DNA from: Thoreauomyces humboldtii
Lineage: Eukaryota > Chytridiomycota > Chytridiomycetes > Spizellomycetales > Powellomycetaceae
Assembly: GCA_027596035.1 (NCBI GenBank)
Contig: JADGJA010000183.1
Location: forward strand, 1-32,628
Length of the DNA: 32,628 nt
Direction of reading: 5' to 3'
Numbering within the stretch: the first letter of the stretch is position 1; every line of letters begins with the position of its first letter. Position numbers and translations under genes: made by a program. Below are positions 11,122 through 19,984 of this stretch, piece after piece. The notes below the pieces were generated by a model. It saw only the letters and a list, made by a program, of their open reading frames with translations, had not been told where the DNA came from and searched no databases.

Positions 11122-12448
11122 CTACGCGTTGGACCATAAGCATACAGATCCGTCTTCTGCTCCAGACACAAGTGTGTTCTTCTGTCACCCGAAAGGAAAA
11201 GAAGATTTTAAGCAGCTGTATCGAAAACTCGGAAGTACAGCTGGTCCAGTTTTTTACCTCTACATTCCAGTATACCCCCCTTACGATATCCGCGTGTCCG
11301 CCGTTCAGCGTGTGCACGATGTCCAAACAACCGAGGTTCACGTGAAGGATCGAGATGCTTCCGCTGCGAAAGAGAGTAGAGATCAGTGAACCGTCATGCA
11401 CAAGCATCGCAAGCAATCACGACAACGCGAGCTTCCGAGTGGGATTTGCCATCACACACCTTTGATCCCCGCCGACCAAGAACATCCTTCCCCCTCGTTG
11501 ATCGTACACGCAATCGATGAGGTACTCCACCTTGACGTCCCCTTCCCGTTCCCTCACGTCACCGAACGAGAAGACCTTGTCGCCGTCCTCAAACTTGTAC
11601 AACGAGAACGTCTCCATGTGGGATAGACTGTAGATATACTCGTAGGAGGGACCGAAGAAACCGCACTTTGCCACGCTGTCTTCTTTGATGACTTGGTACA
11701 GGGCGTCGTCTTCGTCGAAGGTAGAGAGGTTGATGAGGGAGATGAGGCCGTCGGTGGATCCCGAGATGAGGGCGAGTGGATCTATTGGGTGGAATCTGGG
11801 AGATGGAAACAGCTAGGTAAGGCTTCGGTGTGATGGATACGATACTGTTTGGGATTCGGATGTGAGCCTCTTACTTGAGTTGGGTGACATCATCCGAATG
11901 ATACTCTGTGAAGGTGACGGCGGGTGTCGTCACGGTCGGATTCCGTAGGTCCCAAATCACGATGTTCGCATCCTCGTCCTTCAGCTCCGTCCCAGCGGCC
12001 AGGAATGTTGCATTGCTGTTGATCGCGATGGACGCGACCGGCGCTCCAGCTGCCAAAATCTCAATCAGTTTTCCTCACCAACGGAAAAATTGAGCATAGC
12101 TTCGCTTCTTCTCCAAAAGCACCCACCATTGAAGATCAAATCCGCCTCTCCGTTCCTAACATCCCATCGCTTTACCTCCCCGCTGGAGCTTCCCGTCCAG
12201 AGCATGTGAGGTGCGACCGTGTCGAACGCGACCTGACACAGAACATCGTACGAGGCGCCAGGTTCCGTTGCTTGGAACGTGTTGAGCCCTGCCAGCGTCG
12301 TGGCGTCGAAGATGTGGATCGATCCTGTGCTCGTAGGTGCTGCGACCAGGTCGCGTTGTGGCGACACGAGAACGTCCTGCACCTGGCCGGTCTGAGGAAG
12401 GGCGTGCTTTGATGTGAGCCGGAAGGGAGTGTACTGCGTGGACGTCAT
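11122..12448 (-). CDS. WDR89: WD40-repeat protein, WDR89-like
   Basis: Five exons: 12448-12127, 12049-11875, 11795-11460, 11363-11258, 11181-11122; 332 residues (human WDR89 387). The junctions keep frame, and WD40 strands continue across each one. Visible blades include VLVSPQRDLVAAPTSTGSIH, then MLWTGSSSGEVKRWDVR, then ANIVIWDLRNP, then LALISGSTDGLISLINL with the WDR89-typical EDDALYQVIKEDSVAKCGFF after it, and finally TLVSGAEDGSVCLWSNA at the C-terminus. The GGHADIVRGVYW to NTLVSG pair matches the last blade of the family. The product is probably a seven-bladed propeller acting as a protein-interaction platform; no enzymatic role is implied. WDR89 itself is poorly characterised. The assignment rests on the EDDAL segment and overall layout, so a related small propeller remains possible. 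Confidence 0.8.
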
Positions 12449-13408
12449 CGTGGTGATGGATTATCAGAATTATGCTCGAAGGGGTCAGTGGGCAACCTGG
12501 CAATGGCGGGGCGAACAAAAAAAAACAAAAAGAAAAAGCAAAGTTTCGTCCCGTGGGAAAATAGAGAGCCAAGCGAAAATTCCTATAAAAGGCAGAGCAC
12601 CGTCGTCGCCCCCCGCTCCTCTTTTTTTCTTCAGTCGGGTCCCACGCACCTCGGAGAATCGCTACGAAGCAGCACATACGGAGACCTCAAAACTCTCATC
12701 AAACCCTCTTCGCTTTGGGGAAAGTCCTCGAACCCTCTCGACAGAAAGTGTCGCCGCTCACAACGGGTCCTATCCTCCCACCGTTTCGGAATCTTCCCAC
12801 GTTCCCTTTCGTTCCCCCGTCGTCGTGTACTGGCAACGATCCGCTTGTTATCAGTGGTATGCCTCGGCGATGGGGTCGAGAGGGATTCTCTGGAGGTTTT
12901 CGGCCGGGAGCATGTTGGTTCGTTATAGCACAGTTATGCGATAGCGGCGGGGGAAACGTCAAAACTTTTTCCCGCCGTAACTCAACGAGGCTTACTCCCG
13001 AGTGCGTCGGGCCCCCCGACTCAACCCCGAGGAAAGTGAACTTCATCGTTCGTTTCTTCATTTTCGTAATATTGCCCTTCGGATGCTACACTCTGTGTCC
13101 TGCCTTTACCTCAATGGCTGGTTACAATTTTTATGCATCCAAAAGCAAAGGCTTTTCCTCTAAAGGGAGAGGCTGGACCGGTCCTTTACTCACGATGCGA
13201 GGCTTCTTCTGCGAGTCGACGTCGTCTATCTTGTGATCTACATGCTTCTCAGAAATCTACAGCACAGGAGCCCTTCTGCTGGGTTGTGCGCATGTCATGT
13301 CCTTTCTCTGAAGAACAAGAGCACTACCGTCGATGAAGCGTGTAATGACATATTGCGTCTTCCTGCCGTGAAGGAGCTGCATAGCTCTACCTAGAATAAC
13401 TCTTCGTT
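12449..13408. promoter_or_regulatory. WDR89-like gene promoter plus unexplained TATA-bearing stretch
   Basis: This 960-nt gap lies upstream of the WDR89-like gene (minus) and downstream of the MCT1-type gene (also minus). It contains a perfect TATAAAAG on the plus strand at 12584-12591, followed by a pyrimidine run at about 12607-12635. That would suit a plus-strand transcript, but no plus gene is evident. The best in-frame ATG there (12859, about 125 codons to 13236) has a hydrophobic segment but no recognised domain. It may be a small orphan gene, a non-coding transcript or chance. Confidence 0.35.
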
Positions 13409-15302
13409 CTATGCATTCGTTGGCCGCCGCCTGGATCGATTCAACTGAGGTCCGCTCTGAATCACATCGTCCGCGGTCGAGATCGCCCTAAATAGGGAAG
13501 GAAAGCGCATGTTAAGATCAGACCTTGAGCAGCTGCCTTGTGAAAGTAACACGTACTTGATCGCATCCGTAGGATACTCTTTCCTCAGCAGGTTCGCCAA
13601 GACGCGAGACGGTCCGATGACGACCCAGTCATGTACGTCGTCGTCCTTCGCGAAGCGCGTGCTCCGTTGCCATTGCACCGTCTTCGTGATTTGCTCATGT
13701 AGCAGAGGCCCGATCTCAGCCGCGCTGACAAACTTTAGAAACGCGAGTCAGTGAGCGCAACGCAATTAGTGAGTGAAAGGTTACGTCAACGTACCGGAGT
13801 CCCCGTCACGTTCGAGATGACTTCGATGCTAGGTTCAGCAAACTTCGTGCCGCTGAGCGCATCCTTCATGGCTGATGCGGCTGGCGCCATGAGACTGCAG
13901 TGAAATGGTGCCGACACGGGTAAACTCAAGGCGCGGCCTGCGTAACCCTTCGTTTGTATGATGGAGCAAGCGTACTCGACGCCTTGCGTCGTTCCGCTGA
14001 TTACCACTTGCGACCGACTGGTCGAACAAAGACTCAGTAGGGCCCGAAGTGAATACAGCGGGAGCAAATATTCACCTGTTGATGTTGGCAAGCTCTGCAA
14101 CCTCCCCTTTTGGTAATGATCGTTGGATCTTGCCCATCACTGCTTCGATGTCTTCCAAATGATCTCCCAGGATGATCAGCGCCTTCATGACAGTCTGCCT
14201 CGTATCCGCCGCTTGATTCATCAACTCCCCGCGAAGGCGCTGCACAAAACAATGCTTGTAAGCTCAGGCGCCAAACTCATGTCCACCGGCATCCACCTCG
14301 CACCACAAGTTTGATTGCTTCCGATAATCTGCACAATTTGTCAGTGAACCCGAAGTGACGATGCTAGCTGCAAGTACATGAGACTCACGATAGAGATTTC
14401 GTCGCCACAAGCGCTGAGCTGTGTCGGAAGAACCCCATATCAACATGGGGTAAAGAAGACGCGTGCGACAACGAACGCTTACTATTCCCCCAGGGAATGC
14501 CCAAGGGCATACGTGCACGATTTGATGTCGAAGTCATGTTCAGTCTTCAAGAGAAACGTTAGCCCCGCAGCTCGCTCGGATGCATCAAGATGACGAGACT
14601 CACCTCCAAGACCTTCAGTAACGCTATGGAATGGCAAAGAATGGCTAAGAAGAACATATAACGTCAGCGCTCGCCTTGGGCTGCGGTCTCTGATGAAGCG
14701 TATGCTGACCTGGTTGTGCGTTTTCCGTTGATGTGAGCGTTTGCTGTTGTAAAAGAGCAACCGTCAGTAACTGATGCCTCTCACCGTCCGAATCACCAGC
14801 TTCCCGGCAAACAGGTCGCTCGACCGTCATACCTGCGGTCCCTCGAACATCAGCTTTTTTAGCGTTCCTCCGACCGCATCGTCCGCTTCGTCTATTATGT
14901 CTCTCGCGGCGGAAAATTTCTCATAGATGTCCATCCCCATCCCTTTGCAAGTGACACATCCATCGATAAGACAGGGGCTCGCACGTTCCGAGCATCATGA
15001 GCGTTCGAGCACGTACCTACATGCTGAAAGGAGGGGTCGTTAAGAATTGTGTACAAGGGTTGTCTGAACCTCCAGTGTCAGCTCACCTGTGCACCTTGAC
15101 CAGGAAACAAAAGCGCCGACTTCCGTGCCGCGACGGCCTGTGAGTTCTAAACACAGTTCCAGACGTAGCTTAAGTCATCACAGAAACGCTTGCAAGAACA
15201 TCCAAACCGTCGAATGCGTACGAGATACCGCCGAAACAAAGCGACGGGAGATGAAGATGAGTTTCCGGACGCACGCCGAACGATGAGCGTAGGACAGAGC
15301 AT
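13409..15302 (-). CDS. MCT1: Mitochondrial malonyl-CoA:ACP transacylase (FabD-like)
   Basis: Transfers malonyl from CoA to acyl carrier protein in mitochondrial type II fatty-acid synthesis, which feeds lipoate production. Thirteen exons: 15302-15222, 15146-15087, 15023-15017, 14942-14833, 14743-14710, 14644-14604, 14544-14483, 14418-14389, 14328-14304, 14239-14076, 14017-13795, 13732-13557, 13487-13409; 363 residues. Family motifs appear in order: LLFPGQGAQHVGMGMDIYEK, TENAQPAILCHSIALLK, the nucleophile elbow GHSLGEYSALVA (catalytic Ser), LRGELM (substrate-binding Arg), SLPVSAPFHCSLM (catalytic His) and SNVTGTP. The N-terminus (MLCPTLIVRRASGN.., then ALFRRYL) is Arg/Ser-rich without acidic residues, as in mitochondrial presequences, which decides the start. 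Exon 3 is only 7 nt. The last intron is 69 nt, a multiple of three with no stop, so its retention would be silent for frame. Confidence 0.93.
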
Positions 15303-15638
15303 GGCTGGTGACTGGACGACTTGGTGGTGCTGCAATGCTGCCTCTGTGTGGTGCGCCGGTGAGGGGTTGGACGATGCCGACGGAGAGAGTCCAGGCGAGG
15401 AATGGCTTGTGCGAAGGGCAGGGGGAGGCTCTCGGAGGGCTGAACGGGTGAGAGACGCGACGAGACGGAGGGATCCTCACTCACCCCCCGGGAACGACGA
15501 CGAAGTTGATCTTCCCATATCCCCTCCTCTCATCAAACACGCTCGCGAATAATCTTCCTGGAATCACTTTCTTCCAGCAACCACAGCACGCTCAAGGATT
15601 TTCGATACCAGATGTGAGATCTAATAAGGTACTACGAT
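15303..15638. promoter_or_regulatory. Upstream region of MCT1, downstream of the SH3-PX gene
   Basis: This 336-nt spacer separates two minus-strand genes in tandem. It must hold the MCT1 promoter and the SH3-PX 3' end. A strong donor-like GGTGAGTG lies at 15485-15478 on the minus strand, with ATG codons just upstream (15533 and 15518). A 5' leader or alternative first exon could start there, but no in-frame junction to the enzyme was found. Confidence 0.4.
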
Positions 15639-16883
15639 CTACGTGTACGCATCAAGAAAGTCCTCAGCATCAAAGAAGCTACCCGCCGTCTTCATCATGA
15701 CGTCCTCGTCCCGCGAGGCCGACAGAGACAACTTGGAGCTCATCTGGTCAACGACCTCATCCACGCCGTCACCGACCTGCGGGGACGCCATGGAAAACGT
15801 GACCTGATCCATCCTGCTCTTGACGATCGAGTGATGGGACACCGCAACAGCGGCCACGACCGGCTGTCGAGAAACCTGTCGTCTGCCCTTGGAACCGTGG
15901 TCGTCCTCCTGCTGCCCGGCAAACCCAGAATCCCTCCGCAGTCCACCGAGGACGACCGCCTCCTGGGCCGTGCGCGGAGCGAAGAAGGTCGTGACCACCT
16001 CGCTCTCGAACATGGACGCCGGCATGCTGTGGCAGAGTTGCGTGAGGTAGGTCGCCAGGAGTCGTCCGTGGGTCTGCGAGGGGTTGGGTCCGTCACCGGG
16101 CATGGAAGGAAGGGACGGCAGAAACCGTCGCGTCTGCTCGTAGGGACCGAAGAACTGGGAGAGAGCGTCGTGGAGATCGGTAAAGTCTTGGTAGCTCCGA
16201 CTGACGAGGTGCATGGACGCGGCACGTCGCACGCGGATGGCGTACACCAGGTCGCTGGAAGATGGGATTGCGTTCTCGTCTTTGGGTCGTTTGATCGCAG
16301 AGACGATCTCGGCGTCCGTGATGCGATCGCTGGTGAGGGCGGAGTAAAGTCCTGGCGGTCGGCTGCCTGCAGCTGATCGTGTGGGTCGTTGCGGGCCGGA
16401 TACGGATCTGGGGAGAGTCCCGGCACGAGGTCGTTGCTCTGCTCGTTCTGGCGGCGCAACTGTTGCTGATTGAGGCTGCACGAACATGGCGCCTTCCGAG
16501 TGTCGGCGAGTGTGGGAGGTGAGATGAGAATGACTGGTCTTTGACGGTTTGGCGGCTGTTGGTGCGCCTGCTGGTCGACTCAGGAGTTCCACTTGCTCGA
16601 AATGCGAGATGGGCACCAGACCGGTGGTCGAAGATCTGAAAGAGAAAGTGGTCAGGACAATTGGACACTTGAGAAAAGGATTGCAAGCTTTGCTGTACCT
16701 TGAGAAGGGTGTAGCATACTGAGTGGAGACAAAGTACAGACCGTTTTGCTCGTCAGTGGCTAGGACGTAGAAAGCTTGACTCGCGCGAAATGACAAGAGA
16801 AGAGGGCTTTCGGAGGAAGCTTTCGGTGCTAGGAAGTCAGCTACCGCTTGGATTTTGTAGATTGATGTTGCTCTTGCCGACAT
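15639..16883 (-). CDS. SH3-PX adaptor protein (Bem1-like PX, no PB1)
   Basis: Two exons, 16883-16699 and 16635-15639; 393 residues. The 63-nt intron (16698-16636) has GTACAG, a CTGAC branch site and TTTCTCTTTCAG, and is a multiple of three without stops. Residues about 10-80 read as an SH3 domain (AVADFLAP start, LSFRASQAFYVL, then GLVPISHFEQVEL), but the usual Trp after the n-Src loop is replaced (NGLYFVST). Residues about 190-281 form a PX domain: VYAIRVRR, SRSYQDFTDLHDAL (the basic R-x-Y-x-x-F phosphoinositide site), LPSLPSMPGD and a YLTQLCHSMP helix. The RSYQDF..DL pattern resembles the PX domain of Bem1/Scd2 polarity scaffolds. Unlike those, only one SH3 and no PB1 domain are visible. 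It probably docks on 3-phosphoinositide membranes; partners are unknown. It is divergent from the TBC-TLDc gene. Confidence 0.85.
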   Translation of the reverse strand: MSARATSIYKIQAVADFLAPKASSESPLLLSFRASQAFYVLATDEQNGLYFVSTQYATPFSRYSKACNPFLKCPIVLTTFSFRSSTTGLVPISHFEQVELLSRPAGAPTAAKPSKTSHSHLTSHTRRHSEGAMFVQPQSATVAPPERAEQRPRAGTLPRSVSGPQRPTRSAAGSRPPGLYSALTSDRITDAEIVSAIKRPKDENAIPSSSDLVYAIRVRRAASMHLVSRSYQDFTDLHDALSQFFGPYEQTRRFLPSLPSMPGDGPNPSQTHGRLLATYLTQLCHSMPASMFESEVVTTFFAPRTAQEAVVLGGLRRDSGFAGQQEDDHGSKGRRQVSRQPVVAAVAVSHHSIVKSRMDQVTFSMASPQVGDGVDEVVDQMSSKLSLSASRDEDVMMKTAGSFFDAEDFLDAYT

Positions 16884-17805
16884 TGTTCGAGGCAGACTTG
16901 GTGAAGGAGGAGTATGGGAGGAGGAGGAGGAGGAGGTGACGATTTTCTCGCTGGTCCGGGGAAGAGGAGGCTTCGAGGGGTTATGTAGACCAGGGTGTGC
17001 AATTCACACTTTTATGGGAAAAGACGAGCGACCAGGGGAAACGATCGACTTCAAGATGATTGCATTTTGCCTTTGTCTAACTGACAAGAAATGGCCTTCG
17101 TCACATTGTTTCGATCTTTGCTGGAAGTGAAGGAGAGAGAGACAGCAAGAGAGAGAGAGCGAAAGAGACAGAGGGAAAGAGAGCAAGCATGGGGAAAGGC
17201 ACGGCAAGGGAAATGAGTAAAGCGGCGGCGCTGAGGAAACGTGATGGTGTCCACTTCTTCGTTTCCTTCGCTCCGCTTTGAAACCTTTGGGGCAGAGCGT
17301 TTCAAGCCGCCTGCTCACCCCGTGAGGACCATGCGGAGTGATGCACTTTTGAATCCGAAACCGGTCCTCGTCTTCTGCCCCTCGGATCCATCGCATATAG
17401 AGAAGAGGAAGGGTATACGGTTATGGTAGTACGAGTAAGGAGGACTTTGTTCGAACAGAGTTGGCAAGGCACTTTGCACCCCTTTGCCCTGGAGCGGGAA
17501 TTGCTGACTAAACCCTTTAACCTGTCGACTGAGAACCCCTTCGTCTGGCCCTCGTCAGGAGAACAGAAGCAAAAGCAAAGTCTGTCAGGGAACAGAAGCG
17601 ATTCTCGACTTGCGAGCGTACTGACCTGCAAACGGCACGATCAAAGTGGAGTGTTGCGGTGGTGTACAGTACATATGATCTGCATTCTATAAAAGGCGCA
17701 AAGTGCCTTGCTGCGCGTACCCATGATAACAGCGTCGCCCAACGCGTTTGCGGCTATTTAGAGTTTTTGCCGTTTCTTCACACATTTCCTCCAAAAGAAT
17801 CAACC
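16884..17805. promoter_or_regulatory. Divergent promoter region, SH3-PX / TBC-TLDc
   Basis: About 920 nt between divergent start codons. Near the SH3-PX start lies a GGA-repeat microsatellite (about 16916-16936). A purine-only stretch of GAGA type runs at about 17130-17180. The right end carries a good TATA box for the TBC-TLDc gene. The open frames here (up to about 130 codons, minus strand) lie in these biased tracts and have no domains. Confidence 0.5.
17688..17695 (+). promoter_or_regulatory. TATA box for the TBC-TLDc gene
   Basis: TATAAAAG lies 118 nt upstream of the ATG at 17806, with a short pyrimidine-rich leader before the start codon. The spacing fits a TATA-driven promoter with a leader of about 90 nt. 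Confidence 0.6.
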
Positions 17806-19850
17806 ATGCCGAACGAAGAATGGGTCATCGCCTCTAGATACCAGCAAGATGCTCCCACGCCGGTAACGCTGATGGAGACCACCTGCTGGTCGGATGTGTT
17901 CAACGCGCTGACCTGGTCTTCGACACCGTTTGGAAGGCAGCAACCATTCAATGGAACGATGCCAACAGGGCGAAAGTCGACAAGATCATAGCTGCCGGCG
18001 GAGATCTTGAAAAGACTAAACTCAAGAAGATCGTGCGGTTCGGCATTCCTGACGCCCTGCGAGGTCGGTTGGTCGCACGGCGGATGTCGCGCAGCAGAAA
18101 CTAATGTGTCATGTGCAGGACAAGTTTATGGCAGGATCTTGAAGCTCAACGAACTGGCTGGTGAGAACTTTCCGGAAAATGCTGGTTGGTGACATGATAA
18201 TTGAAAGCTCTTCTCTACCCGCAGAGTACGAAAAGAACTACGAGGTAGCCTTGACACGGACGCACGGGGCAGTGATACCAGCCGAACCCATGGCACCCTC
18301 GTTCGGCGGTCGTTCAAACTTCTCGAACCTGGCACTCGGTTCAAAAGGAGTGACCGTCGTCAACCACGTCCTCTGCGTCATAGCGCACGACTTTCCCAAC
18401 CTCGAATACTGTCCGTACGTTCCGGCGGTCGTAGCCCTTCTGGCTCACCACATCGCGTCAGAAGACGAACTCCTCGGCGCTACGGTTGCGATCGTCAAGC
18501 GAAGCATGGCGAGAGGACATGGTCACGGCAGCAAGGACGCAGAGGACTGGGCGTTCTTCCCGACGTATCGAAAGGGCGCAAACTACATGTCCCGAGCCTT
18601 CGGAAACCTCCTGCACCAGTCCAACAAGAAGCTTCATCACAAACTGACGGAACTGCACAGCGCGTCACCGGAACCTGTATGGACGTCCTGGCTCAACACC
18701 CTCCTCGTCGAAACGCTGCCTCAATCCGCGTTGTGGAGGATGCTCGATTGTTTCGTCCTGGAGGGGTTCAAGGCCCTGTTTCGATTCGGGATCGCCATGC
18801 TCCTCGTCCATCGGGACGCCATCCTGCAAGCGACGGACCTAGGCGTCGTCAGATCCATCCTCCAACCCGAACCGTCCGCGACAACCGTCGTGCCGCTGCC
18901 GACTCTGTGCAAGGCGGCGGACGGCGTGACGGTCGCTCGAGCAGACACCCGAAAGCTGCAGGATCATCACAAGACCCTCGCAGGCATCAGCGTCAGCGAC
19001 GACATCCACGAGGCACATCTTCGGTACCAGCGAGGGATGCCCAAGATGGCGACGAGGACGGGAGGGGGCGGACCGGGAGGAGGAAAGGAGGGGGAGACGA
19101 CGAGCAGCGTGATGAACGATGAGCATTGGGTGGCGCTTTGGAGTTGGATCCCGCCCGCCAAACGAGTCGAGGCGCTGGAGATGATCTTCACCACCAAGGA
19201 ACACGGAACCCACATCACGAATCTTTTCGGTCGAAGCCAGGATCGCGCACCCCTCATCGTGGTACTCAGCACCACGGACGGGGCAGTGTTTGGGGCGTAT
19301 GTGAGCCATCCGTTCCCAGGAGATGACGAGAAGAAGGGGGAGTGGTACGGAAACGGTAAGTTCACATGATGCATTTGCTTCCCCCTTCTTGTCAACTCAC
19401 AGACCCATCTTCGTCAACATAGGCGAGACATTTCTCTTCACTTTGGAGCCGTTTGCCCGGTGTTACCCATGGGTTGGCCGAACGATGGTGGACGACGCCT
19501 CTTCACACCATAACGAAAGCTCGGATGTCTCAGATGACAATGCGGGACAAAGTTCTCCCTCCGGTCCAACGATCGAGTATATCCGAGACCGAGCATCCAT
19601 GTTCGTCATGATCGCGGAACGAGCCATTCACATCGGGGGCGGAGGGTAAGTTACTTCCAATGTGTAGTTTCGGAGGCGAAACCTCACCCTCCAAAATGTG
19701 AAATTCAGAGCATCGACGGGTCTTTTCATCGATACAACGCTGACGGAAGGCGAGACGGGGACCTGTCAGACATTCGACAACCCACCATTGACAGGCACGA
19801 AGGAGTCACATTTCGATTTGCATGTCATGGAAGTGTTTGCATTCAGTTGA
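17806..19850 (+). CDS. TBC-TLDc domain protein, TBC1D24-like
   Basis: Six exons: 17806-17862, 17937-18063, 18119-18160, 18225-19355, 19423-19645, 19709-19850; 573 residues (human TBC1D24 559). The N-terminal half is a TBC domain: KLKKIVRFGIPDALRGQVYG (about 47-66), then FGGRSNFSNLAL, DFPNLEYCPYVPAVVALLAHH-type helix region, and ETLPQSALWRMLDCFVLEGF. The C-terminal half (about 375-573) is a TLDc domain: HWVALWSWIPPAKR, FLFTLEPFARCYPW, ASMFVMIAERAIHIGGGG and the closing ESHFDLHVMEVFAF. The catalytic Arg and Gln fingers of active RabGAPs (IxxDxxR, YxQ) are not visible: the first reads IPAEPMA and the second YCP. TBC1D24/Skywalker also lacks the Arg finger, so this is probably a phosphoinositide/Rab-binding trafficking factor with a TLDc module. 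It is convergent with DYNC2I2, 134 nt apart. Confidence 0.92.
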
Positions 19851-19984
19851 AAACCTCAAATAAGAATCATCATCTTCCGCCATCTATTCTGAAGGGATGC
19901 GTGGTGGTCCGTGAGGATATCGAATACCAGGGAAATCTTTTCAAAAGTGTCGATGAATTTCATCACCCCCCAGTAGCAAGCACG

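Noticed and set aside
12859..13236. 125-codon plus-strand ORF after the orphan TATA box
   Set aside because: No recognisable domain, unremarkable start context and long distance from the TATA box; kept only as a remark in the regional entry.
15170..15484. Two overlapping Arg/Ser-rich frames upstream of MCT1 as its N-terminus
   Set aside because: Both begin at GTG inside a donor-like GGTGAGTG, not at ATG. A proper ATG at 15302 gives a shorter presequence with clean splicing.
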